From: Sulfurimonadaceae bacterium
Lineage (GTDB): Bacteria; Campylobacterota; Campylobacteria; Campylobacterales; Sulfurimonadaceae
Assembly: GCA_026193155.1 (NCBI GenBank)
Contig: JAPHSI010000099.1
Location: 1 to 6,913 of the forward strand
Reading direction: 5' to 3'
Length of the DNA: 6,913 nt
The first letter of the stretch is position 1; each line of letters begins with the position of its first letter. Both the position numbers and the translations under genes were made by a program. Below, piece after piece: positions 1 to 5,211 of the stretch. A model generated the notes under the pieces. The model ran no database searches. It saw nothing but the letters and a program-made list of their open reading frames with translations, and was not told the origin of the DNA.

Positions 1-71
1 AAAAATGAACTGAGTAAAAAGTAAGGTTTCATAAGTTTAATGGGTGGTGAAAAATCTGGATTAACGTTCAT
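1..71 (-). CDS. 5' end of a probable membrane protein (partial, runs off the left edge)
   Basis: Reading leftwards from an ATG at 71-69, a frame stays open to the window edge for 23 codons. It begins MNVNPDFSPPIKLMKPYF and continues LLSSF. The pattern is a short proline-containing, basic cytoplasmic lead (K12, K15) followed by the start of a hydrophobic stretch, as expected for the first transmembrane helix of an integral membrane protein without a cleaved signal peptide. Just upstream is a purine-rich AAGAGAAG (about 75-82 on the minus strand), which could serve as a ribosome binding site. A -10-like element lies about 28 bp upstream of the ATG (99-107). The gene diverges from the haemoglobin gene. 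The family cannot be named from 23 residues. The competing reading is a plus-strand tail ending at the TAA at 22-24, which is only seven codons and has no support. Confidence 0.55.
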   Translation of the reverse strand, partial: MNVNPDFSPPIKLMKPYFLLSSF

Positions 72-94
72 ATCTTCTCTTAAGTAATAATTTG

Positions 95-100
95 TATAAT
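95..100 (+). promoter_or_regulatory. -10 box for the truncated haemoglobin gene
   Basis: A perfect TATAAT lies at 95-100, 27 nt before the ATG at 128. Transcription would start near 107 and leave a leader of about 20 nt that still contains the AAGG ribosome binding site. No convincing -35 hexamer lies 17 bp upstream, but the region is T/A-rich. Campylobacterota sigma-70 promoters commonly lack a -35 box. The element overlaps the TTG at 92 that opens the reading frame, which argues against that TTG as a start. Confidence 0.6.
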
Positions 101-107
101 TTTACCA
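99..107 (-). promoter_or_regulatory. Extended -10 box for the leftward membrane-protein gene
   Basis: On the minus strand the bases 107 to 99 read TGG TAAAAT, which fits the extended -10 pattern TGnTATAAT with one mismatch. The predicted start near 92 gives a leader of about 20 nt to the ATG at 71. The element overlaps the plus-strand TATAAT at 95-100 by two bases, so RNA polymerase probably cannot occupy both at once. Confidence 0.45.
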
Positions 108-117
108 AATTTATGAC

Positions 118-121
118 AAGG
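118..121 (+). promoter_or_regulatory. Ribosome binding site that fixes the haemoglobin start
   Basis: AAGG at 118-121 sits 6 nt before the ATG at 128. No comparable site precedes the TTG at 92 or the ATG at 113. This, together with the -10 box at 95-100, makes 128 the best start. Confidence 0.6.
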
Positions 122-127
122 TTTAAA

Positions 128-571
128 ATGAAATTAACAGTTACAGACGGTGAATTTGGTGTAAGACCGCCGGTGACAAAGCCTCATCCCGGTTTTTTGC
201 ACGAAGTAGGGGAGGAAAGATTTAAAAAGTTAGTGTATGACCACTACGATTTAATTGAAAGAAGTGATATCTCTTTTTTATTTCCGGTACATGATGAAGA
301 GGATTTCGCAGAAGCAAAAAAACATGCTTTTGACTTTTTGATTCAAATATGTGGTGGTCCTAGATATTTTGAACAAACCAGAGGTGAACCTAGAATGGTA
401 GGTCGCCATGCACCGTTTCGTATAGATGAAAACGGAAGAAAAACTTGGTTGACGCTATATGCAGGACTTTTAGAAGCTTTAGTAGATGAGGGAATCAGTG
501 AAGAATATATTCAGTCTTTTTGGGATTATTTAGATATATTCTCAATGTGGTTGGTAAACACTAAATCATAA
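128..571 (+). CDS. Group II truncated haemoglobin
   Basis: A 147-residue 2-on-2 globin that binds haem in the cytoplasm. Group II members handle O2 and NO, and may protect against nitrosative stress or supply O2 under microaerobic conditions; the role here is inferred. Residues 76-99 (GGPRYFEQTRGEPR, then RHAPFRI) align closely with the trHbO signature of Mycobacterium tuberculosis. Expected haem-pocket positions are Tyr40 (B10), Phe52 (CD1), proximal His94 (F8) and Trp107 (G8), the last being the group II hallmark. The usual Trp just before GGP is Cys75 here, and E11 appears to be Ala67 rather than Leu, so the distal pocket may be more open. About 20 extra residues precede helix A/B compared with trHbO. 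The start at 128 is chosen over TTG at 92 because of the AAGG site and because the -10 box overlaps the upstream codons. It is a single gene, converging on the phosphatase gene. Confidence 0.87.
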   Translation: MKLTVTDGEFGVRPPVTKPHPGFLHEVGEERFKKLVYDHYDLIERSDISFLFPVHDEEDFAEAKKHAFDFLIQICGGPRYFEQTRGEPRMVGRHAPFRIDENGRKTWLTLYAGLLEALVDEGISEEYIQSFWDYLDIFSMWLVNTKS

Positions 572-572
572 A

Positions 573-595
573 TTAGACACTTTATAAGTGTCTAA
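573..595. terminator. Convergent stem-loop, possible bidirectional terminator
   Basis: TTAGACACTT (573-582) and AAGTGTCTAA (586-595) form a perfect 10-bp stem with a 3-nt loop (TAT). It begins 2 nt after the haemoglobin stop, and its right arm contains the stop codon of the phosphatase gene (592-594). There is no long T-run on either side: plus-strand RNA continues AATTCAAT, minus-strand RNA continues TTTATGATTT. A Rho-independent terminator is therefore possible but not textbook. A dyad for protein binding, or an RNA stabiliser at both 3' ends, is the alternative. Confidence 0.55.
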
Positions 596-1371
596 AATTC
601 AATAAACTCTCTTTTTCTATTCCTAAAAACAGCACATTCTTTATATCCGATACTTCTTGCCATATCAATTAGTTTTTGAGAATTTAGTCCGACTTGCTCG
701 GGTGAATGTGCATCTGATGCAAAAGTTATAGGAATATCTAGTTTGTAAGCATATTTTAGTAATTCAAACGATGGATATGCTTCGGCTATGGGTTTTCTAA
801 ATCCTGCAGCATTTAACTCTATAACCATGTCTGCTTTTTTTATAGCCTTAAGTGCATTTTTCGCTATAGAGAGTATTGGGTTTTTAGGCAAAAATTTAAA
901 AACCTTTATCAAGTCAAGGTGACCGACTATATCAAATAGTTTTGAATTTGCCATAGCTTCTATAGAGTCAAAATATTTCTGCCAGATCTCATCAATATTT
1001 TTTTCTTCGTATTTGCCTATGAATTCAGGGTTGTCAAACCCCCATTTATCTATAAAGTGAATAGAACCAATCAGATAATCAACATCTGCCTTTAGAACCG
1101 TCTCATCCATGTGACCTTCTAAATAATCAACTTCGTAACCTAAAAGAATTTCTATTTTATCTTTATATTTCTCTTTTATATCTAAAACACTATTTTCGTA
1201 TGTTTTCATCTCAGAAAAATCCATTCTGTATTTTGGATCGAAACTCATAGGGGCATGATCTGAAAATCCGAAATATTGAGTATTGTTGCGTATTGCTTGT
1301 TTTACATAATCCTCTATAGTGCCCTCAGCATGGTTACATAGTGTTGTATGGTTGTGTAAATCTACTATCAT
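592..1371 (-). CDS. hisJ: PHP-domain histidinol-phosphatase, HisJ family
   Basis: 259 residues, about the usual length of the HisJ family (around 260-270), covering the whole PHP (polymerase and histidinol phosphatase) TIM-barrel-like domain. The expected reaction is L-histidinol phosphate to L-histidinol, the penultimate stage of histidine synthesis, in the cytoplasm and dependent on a multi-metal centre. All PHP metal-ligand motifs are present in order: DLHNHT (His6, His8), His14 in NHAEGT, FSDHAP (Asp38, His39), GYEVDY (Glu80), GSIHF (His105), VGHLDL (His151) and SDAHSPEQVG (Asp220, His222). The ATG at 1371 puts the first metal-binding motif at residue 4, as is normal in this family, so the start is secure even though the purine-rich AAAGAG before it is a weak ribosome site. 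It is not beside other his genes. Some PHP proteins of this type act on other phosphomonoesters, so the substrate is inferred from family alone. Confidence 0.85.
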   Translation of the reverse strand: MIVDLHNHTTLCNHAEGTIEDYVKQAIRNNTQYFGFSDHAPMSFDPKYRMDFSEMKTYENSVLDIKEKYKDKIEILLGYEVDYLEGHMDETVLKADVDYLIGSIHFIDKWGFDNPEFIGKYEEKNIDEIWQKYFDSIEAMANSKLFDIVGHLDLIKVFKFLPKNPILSIAKNALKAIKKADMVIELNAAGFRKPIAEAYPSFELLKYAYKLDIPITFASDAHSPEQVGLNSQKLIDMARSIGYKECAVFRNRKREFIEF

Positions 1372-1399
1372 TTAGTATTCTCTTTATTTATACTTTTTA

Positions 1400-1408
1400 T
1401 GCTATTAT
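1400..1408 (+). promoter_or_regulatory. Extended -10 promoter of the cheZ-trhP operon
   Basis: TGC TATTAT at 1400-1408 matches TGnTATAAT with one mismatch. It is preceded by a T-rich tract (1381-1399) in place of a -35 box, typical of Campylobacterota sigma-70 promoters. Transcription would start near 1415, leaving a leader of about 26 nt with AGGGA at 1429-1433 as the ribosome site. No sigma-28 or sigma-54 pattern was seen, which suggests this chemotaxis gene is expressed with housekeeping genes rather than with late flagellar genes. Confidence 0.6.
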
Positions 1409-1409
1409 A
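1404..1409 (-). promoter_or_regulatory. -10 box for the phosphatase gene, interlocked with the cheZ promoter
   Basis: On the minus strand 1409 to 1404 reads a perfect TATAAT, embedded in the same bases as the plus-strand TATTAT at 1403-1408. The leader to the ATG at 1371 would be about 25 nt. A second candidate, TATAAA at 1392 to 1387, would leave a leader of only about 9 nt, so the first is preferred. Confidence 0.5.
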
Positions 1410-1440
1410 GTGTTAATTAAATTAATTTAGGGAAAACTTT

Positions 1441-2130
1441 ATGACTCAGGAAGAATTAGATGCATTGATGGGTGGGGACGTAGACCTAGATGCTTTAGAT
1501 GATAATGTTGAAGAAGAATCAAGTAAAGAATCAAAAGAAAGGGACAATGAGAATAATATAGAAATTCCTGCCGGATACTCTGAAGAGACAGCACACCGTT
1601 GGCCTTTACCTGCTACTGATGAAAATAAGATGGTACATCAACTTGATGACGTTACAAAAGAGAGTGAAGAAAAAGCTAGTGAGATTTTTGATATTATAGA
1701 AAATATTTCAAACGAGTTAATGGAAAAAGAAGAAAACATTAACAATACGCTTGAAGTTGTCAATTCAAATATTGAACTTTTTAAAAAACTTACAGATAGA
1801 TTTCCTGATGTACAGACTTTTAAAGACCAGTTAGCTAAAAATGAATCGGCTTTGGAAGATGCAAGTATAGCATTAGAGATGTTACAGACGAGCGGTGATG
1901 ATATTATGAATGTTATGGATATTATGCAGTATCAAGATATTCATCGTCAAAAGATTGAGCGTGTTATAAATGTAATGCGTGCATTGTCTAAGTATATGAA
2001 TACTCTGTTTGAGAGTAAAATTGATGATGAAAAACGTGTATCTTCAGCACAACATATTGCAGGTGATACCCATAATGAACTAGCATCAACAGATGATATC
2101 GAAGCCCTTTTAGAGCAGTTTGGAAAATAA
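1441..2130 (+). CDS. cheZ: CheZ-type CheY-P phosphatase (epsilonproteobacterial form)
   Basis: 229 residues, cytoplasmic. CheZ removes phosphate from CheY-P and so ends the signal that changes flagellar rotation. Residues about 70-195 are strongly helical and heptad-rich, as expected for the long CheZ four-helix bundle. The catalytic segment is MQYQDIHRQKIERV, with Asp166 and Gln170 in the D-x3-Q spacing of E. coli Asp143/Gln147. An acidic low-complexity linker (about 13-40) follows the N-terminus. The C-terminal TDDIEALLEQFGK (217-229) resembles the CheY-binding tail helix of CheZ. The N-terminal TQEELDALMGGD resembles the CheY-binding N-terminus of FliM (SQEEIDALL), so both ends may hold CheY. 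The start is set by AGGGA at 1429-1433, 7 nt before the ATG. Tandem TAA stops end the gene, and trhP begins 6 nt on. The divergent sequence is why such proteins were long called hypothetical. Confidence 0.85.
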   Translation: MTQEELDALMGGDVDLDALDDNVEEESSKESKERDNENNIEIPAGYSEETAHRWPLPATDENKMVHQLDDVTKESEEKASEIFDIIENISNELMEKEENINNTLEVVNSNIELFKKLTDRFPDVQTFKDQLAKNESALEDASIALEMLQTSGDDIMNVMDIMQYQDIHRQKIERVINVMRALSKYMNTLFESKIDDEKRVSSAQHIAGDTHNELASTDDIEALLEQFGK

Positions 2131-2136
2131 TAATAT

Positions 2137-3426
2137 ATGAATAAAGTCGAGTTACTTTCCCCTGCAGGGACATTAGAAAAATTAAAGATTGCATTTGACT
2201 TTGGTGCAGATGCCGTATATGGTGGGGTAAGCCATTTTTCACTTCGTATCCGTAGTGGAAAAGAGTTTAGTATGGAAGATTTTGCCGAGGGTATAAAATA
2301 TGCCCATGACAGAGGTAAAAAAGTATATGCAACAATTAACGGTTTCCCTTTTAATTCGCAGTTAAAGCTTTTAAAAAAACATATACTTGCTATGGCAGAG
2401 TTAAAGCCTGATGCATTTATTGTGGCAACTCCGGGTGTTTTAAAATTGTGTCACGATTTGGTGCCGGATATGCCGTTGCATCTCTCAACTCAAGCAAATG
2501 TTATGAATGTATTAGATGCACAGGTTTACACAGATATGGGGGCTACTCGTATTATTACGGCTCGTGAAATCTCTCTTAAAGATTTAAAAGAGATAAAAAA
2601 AGAGCTACCTGAACTTGAACTTGAAGTATTTGTTCACGGTTCTATGTGTTTTGCATATAGTGGGCGTTGTCTTATTTCTACGCTTCAGAGCGGTCGTGTG
2701 CCTAATCGCGGGTCTTGTGCAAATGATTGTCGCTTCCCGTATGAAATGTACGCTGCGAATCCTGAGACAGGGACACTTTTTAAGTTAGAAGAGGATGAAG
2801 GTGTCGGCACATACATCATGAACTCAAAAGATCTAAATCTAGCTTCACACATGAAAGAGATTTTAGACAGCGGTGTTGTTGATTCTGTTAAAATTGAAGG
2901 GCGTACAAAAACAGCTTATTATGCTGCTACTACGGCAAAAGCTTATCGTATGGCTATTGATGATTATTATGAAAATAATCTTGATAATGATAAGTACCAA
3001 TATGAACTGGAATCTCTTCAAAATCGCGGATACACGGATGCATACTTAATCTCTCGTCCATTTGAAAAACATGATACACAAAGCTTGGATTTTACTATGC
3101 AACTTGGAACTCATCAAGTTAGTGGGCAGGTAAATGAAGAGGGTACGCACTTTTTATGTAAGTATAAAACACTTCCTGGTGATGAGCTAGAAGTCCATAT
3201 GCCACTTGGCAGTCAGATAGATATGGTGGATAATGAGGTTGGAGCTACATATGAGAGAGACGGCAAAGTTTATTTAAAACTAAAGCAACTTAAGGCTCAA
3301 AACGGAAAAATTTGGGAAAGTGTACATAGCGGAAATGTAAACCCTATCGAGTTACCGACAAAGATGCCTCAGTACACATTTTTAAGAATACCGTCACATC
3401 CGGATATGGATACATATCCGAAGTAA
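2137..3426 (+). CDS. trhP: U32-family protein TrhP/PrtC, tRNA uridine-34 5-hydroxylation
   Basis: 429 residues, cytoplasmic. The family was long annotated as peptidase U32 or collagenase PrtC. E. coli TrhP (YegQ) is now known to act in prephenate-dependent formation of 5-hydroxyuridine at wobble position 34 of tRNAs, the precursor of cmo5U/mo5U. The N-terminal barrel opens with ELLSPAGTLEKLK and FGADAVYGG. The family signature HGSMCFAYSGRC (168-178) follows, then four cysteines likely to hold an Fe-S cluster: Cys171, Cys178, Cys194 and Cys198. GTYIMNSKDL (about 224-233) and VKIEGRTK (251-258) match YegQ, which distinguishes it from RlhA or UbiU. It is about 24 residues shorter than YegQ (453), mainly because an insert after the last cysteines is shorter. 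A small beta-rich C-terminal domain (about 320-405) is present. The ribosome site GGAAAA (2122-2127) lies inside the last codons of cheZ, so translation is probably coupled. Proteolytic activity is unlikely to be the real role. Confidence 0.85.
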   Translation: MNKVELLSPAGTLEKLKIAFDFGADAVYGGVSHFSLRIRSGKEFSMEDFAEGIKYAHDRGKKVYATINGFPFNSQLKLLKKHILAMAELKPDAFIVATPGVLKLCHDLVPDMPLHLSTQANVMNVLDAQVYTDMGATRIITAREISLKDLKEIKKELPELELEVFVHGSMCFAYSGRCLISTLQSGRVPNRGSCANDCRFPYEMYAANPETGTLFKLEEDEGVGTYIMNSKDLNLASHMKEILDSGVVDSVKIEGRTKTAYYAATTAKAYRMAIDDYYENNLDNDKYQYELESLQNRGYTDAYLISRPFEKHDTQSLDFTMQLGTHQVSGQVNEEGTHFLCKYKTLPGDELEVHMPLGSQIDMVDNEVGATYERDGKVYLKLKQLKAQNGKIWESVHSGNVNPIELPTKMPQYTFLRIPSHPDMDTYPK

Positions 3427-3432
3427 ACTTTT

Positions 3433-5211
3433 TTAGAAAAGGCTTATAGCCTGAAGTTGAGTGCTCTTGTTAACCTCTAGTTCTTTATGAACATTTTCAA
3501 CAGGTTTAACATGAGCATCCCGACCATAAATAAAGCTTTGTTCTTTAACTATAATATAGTAAGCTTTATTAAGCTCTATAGCACGCTCACTAGATGGTAA
3601 TAGAAGGTGAGAGATATCGTTATGCAAAATATCGAGTTCACTATCTTTTAAAACATCGTTTTCAAAAAACTTTTCTAATACTTCATTATTTCCTCTAAAT
3701 TCATCACCCGCATTATTTTGTTCCAAATAAAAACTATATTCGTAAACTCCATTTTTGTTTAAAGGCTCTTTTATATTTTTAAGACCATTTGCATCTTGAG
3801 ACCAATGATACCAACCTTTAAGTGTTGCATTATAGTCAAACTTTCTTTGAAATACAAAAGTAGAATCAGCTATAGCACCAATCCCGCTATGACAACCAAT
3901 ACAGTATTGAGTCTCTTCATAGTTTTGAGGTCGAAGTTCTCCATCTTCATCTTCAATAAAACCTTGATATGTCCATCCTAAACCAGTGTGTAGTCCTGTT
4001 TCAGTATTTCCTAAAATTGTTCTAAGTCTTTCTGGAAAAGCATCTTTTTCCATAATCTCAGCCATAGAAGCATTACTAAGTTGTGGGTAGGAATTCCAAG
4101 ATGTTTTTTTAGCATATCTAAGTTCTTTCATTCTTGGAGCCATCTTTATTGAGTTGTTTTCATCTACATCAATATATCTGACACTATGAAGAAATTCTGT
4201 ACCTTTTGGATATAAACCAGGTGCAATAAGATACTCGTTATAGATAAGTAATGGTTTTGCCTGACCTACATAACTCATTGAAAAATTTTCTAACTTTTTA
4301 GTTTGTGAGTTATAGCTTGGTTTTGTCCACTTAAATTTTATTAGATTTGTAGTAGTTAACTCTCCGTCTTGGTTTAAATCTACACCGAAAATATTTTCAT
4401 CTACTTCATCTATATATATATCTTTTTGTTTGATAAGTGCTTCAACAATTGCTAGGTTTATTATGTATATATTTTTATCAAACGTACCACTTTCATCTTG
4501 TTGAAAAACATTCGGTAGTCTAATAAGCACATCATCTGTACTTCCGTTTGTAGGCCAAAATGTTCCCAGAAAAGGGTAATATGCAAAAGCTCTCCAACCG
4601 CTTAAATTTGAATCTGGAGTAACATCAAAACCATCATCATCAAAGTTAAAATAACAATCAGGTATGTAACCATTCCAAGTACCGTCATTATCTACATCCC
4701 ATTGTGGAGGAAGGCTTTTTAACTTATTTGCCAGAGTTATAGTTGAATCTTTAATATAGTTGTTTTGTCTAACATATGAAAGTATTTCTGAATCACTTAT
4801 ACTTTCTACTAAATCAGTTCTGTCTTTAAAAAGATTTGTAAATTTATTGGTTTTTGTATATTCGCTAAATGCATATGTCTCTTGTAAGTTTGCATCATTA
4901 ATGTAGTTTGGTTCTTTAGAATTTATGTGACAAGAAAAACAAGGATTGTGTGTTTTATTTATATTATCTTCAGTTTTTGTATAGCATTGACTGGTTACAT
5001 AGGCAGCAGAATTATTTTTTGCAAGAGTAGATTTAAAATCAACTTCAATAGGTTCAATGTTATCTAAAGTATTAGAGATGTTTTTATCAACAATATCATT
5101 TGAACTCTTTGAACTTTGACACCCAATAAATGCAAAAATGCTAAAAGTTATAAAAATAATTGATAAATTCTTTCCCCTAAAGGAAAGAATATTGTATTTA
5201 TTTGACTTCAT
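3433..5211 (-). CDS. Diheme c-type cytochrome lipoprotein, family not recognised
   Basis: 592 residues. The N-terminus has basic residues, a hydrophobic stretch (about 16-29) and a lipobox-like FIGC with Cys31 as the lipidated residue. Gln32 at +2 would suit outer-membrane sorting by E. coli rules. Two haem c sites are clear: CFSCH (91-95) and CIGCH (437-441), about 345 residues apart. Axial partners are not obvious. Further cysteines are Cys76 and Cys186. Acidic calcium-like loops occur at 172-177 (DVDNDG), 278-285 (DLNQDGEL) and 421-426. The body is rich in Trp, Tyr and Gly, with no transmembrane helix after the signal. The ATG at 5211 is the only usable start: a TGA lies two codons upstream in frame, and no ATG, GTG or TTG follows within the signal peptide. 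No ribosome site precedes it, but it overlaps the upstream gene by 14 nt, so translation is probably coupled. An electron-transfer or redox role outside the cytoplasm is inferred; the substrate is unknown. Confidence 0.85.
   Translation of the reverse strand: MKSNKYNILSFRGKNLSIIFITFSIFAFIGCQSSKSSNDIVDKNISNTLDNIEPIEVDFKSTLAKNNSAAYVTSQCYTKTEDNINKTHNPCFSCHINSKEPNYINDANLQETYAFSEYTKTNKFTNLFKDRTDLVESISDSEILSYVRQNNYIKDSTITLANKLKSLPPQWDVDNDGTWNGYIPDCYFNFDDDGFDVTPDSNLSGWRAFAYYPFLGTFWPTNGSTDDVLIRLPNVFQQDESGTFDKNIYIINLAIVEALIKQKDIYIDEVDENIFGVDLNQDGELTTTNLIKFKWTKPSYNSQTKKLENFSMSYVGQAKPLLIYNEYLIAPGLYPKGTEFLHSVRYIDVDENNSIKMAPRMKELRYAKKTSWNSYPQLSNASMAEIMEKDAFPERLRTILGNTETGLHTGLGWTYQGFIEDEDGELRPQNYEETQYCIGCHSGIGAIADSTFVFQRKFDYNATLKGWYHWSQDANGLKNIKEPLNKNGVYEYSFYLEQNNAGDEFRGNNEVLEKFFENDVLKDSELDILHNDISHLLLPSSERAIELNKAYYIIVKEQSFIYGRDAHVKPVENVHKELEVNKSTQLQAISLF
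3440..3452 (-). terminator. Small hairpin at the end of the cytochrome gene, weak terminator candidate
   Basis: On the minus strand AGGCT-ATA-AGCCT forms a 5-bp stem with a 3-nt loop, followed directly by TTTTCT. It overlaps the last codons of the diheme lipoprotein gene (stop at 3433-3435). The stem is short, so termination may be partial. The opposing trhP transcript has no T-run after the same hairpin, so it may read into the antisense of the lipoprotein gene. Confidence 0.35.
5167..5190 (-). promoter_or_regulatory. Hairpin between the two overlapping genes, possible attenuator
   Basis: ATTCTTTCC and GGAAAGAAT form a perfect 9-bp stem with a 6-nt loop. In the minus-strand RNA it starts 7 nt after the stop of the PhoX-like/anchor I gene and lies inside codons about 8-15 of the lipoprotein gene. 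A T-rich but interrupted stretch (TTATCAATTATTTTT) follows. It could end part of the transcripts or slow ribosomes at the start of the signal peptide, making less cytochrome than its partner. The stem has only three G-C pairs, so its effect is uncertain. Confidence 0.4.

Noticed and set aside
1..24. Plus-strand tail of an upstream gene ending at the TAA at 22-24
   Set aside because: It is only seven codons with no recognisable content. The minus-strand start over the same bases has better signals.
92..127. TTG start at 92 (or ATG at 113) for the haemoglobin
   Set aside because: The TTG overlaps the TATAAT box, and neither codon has a ribosome site. The ATG at 128 has AAGG at 6 nt, and the protein then begins with a plausible globin lead.
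1988..2242. Minus-strand open frame of 84 codons
   Set aside because: It lies antisense to the end of cheZ and the start of trhP, both well supported, and its translation shows no family features.
2137..3426. Collagenase/protease function for the U32 protein
   Set aside because: The best-studied close relatives are RNA-hydroxylation proteins with an Fe-S cluster, and the four matching cysteines are present here.
3796..3981. Plus-strand open frame of 61 codons
   Set aside because: It is antisense to the second haem site region of the lipoprotein gene. It has no ribosome site and no recognisable protein.
5170..5178. Strong ribosome-site-like AGGGGAAAG on the minus strand as evidence for a later start of the lipoprotein gene
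   Set aside because: No ATG, GTG or TTG follows at a usable distance, and a later start would remove the basic part of the signal peptide. It is better explained as one arm of the hairpin.
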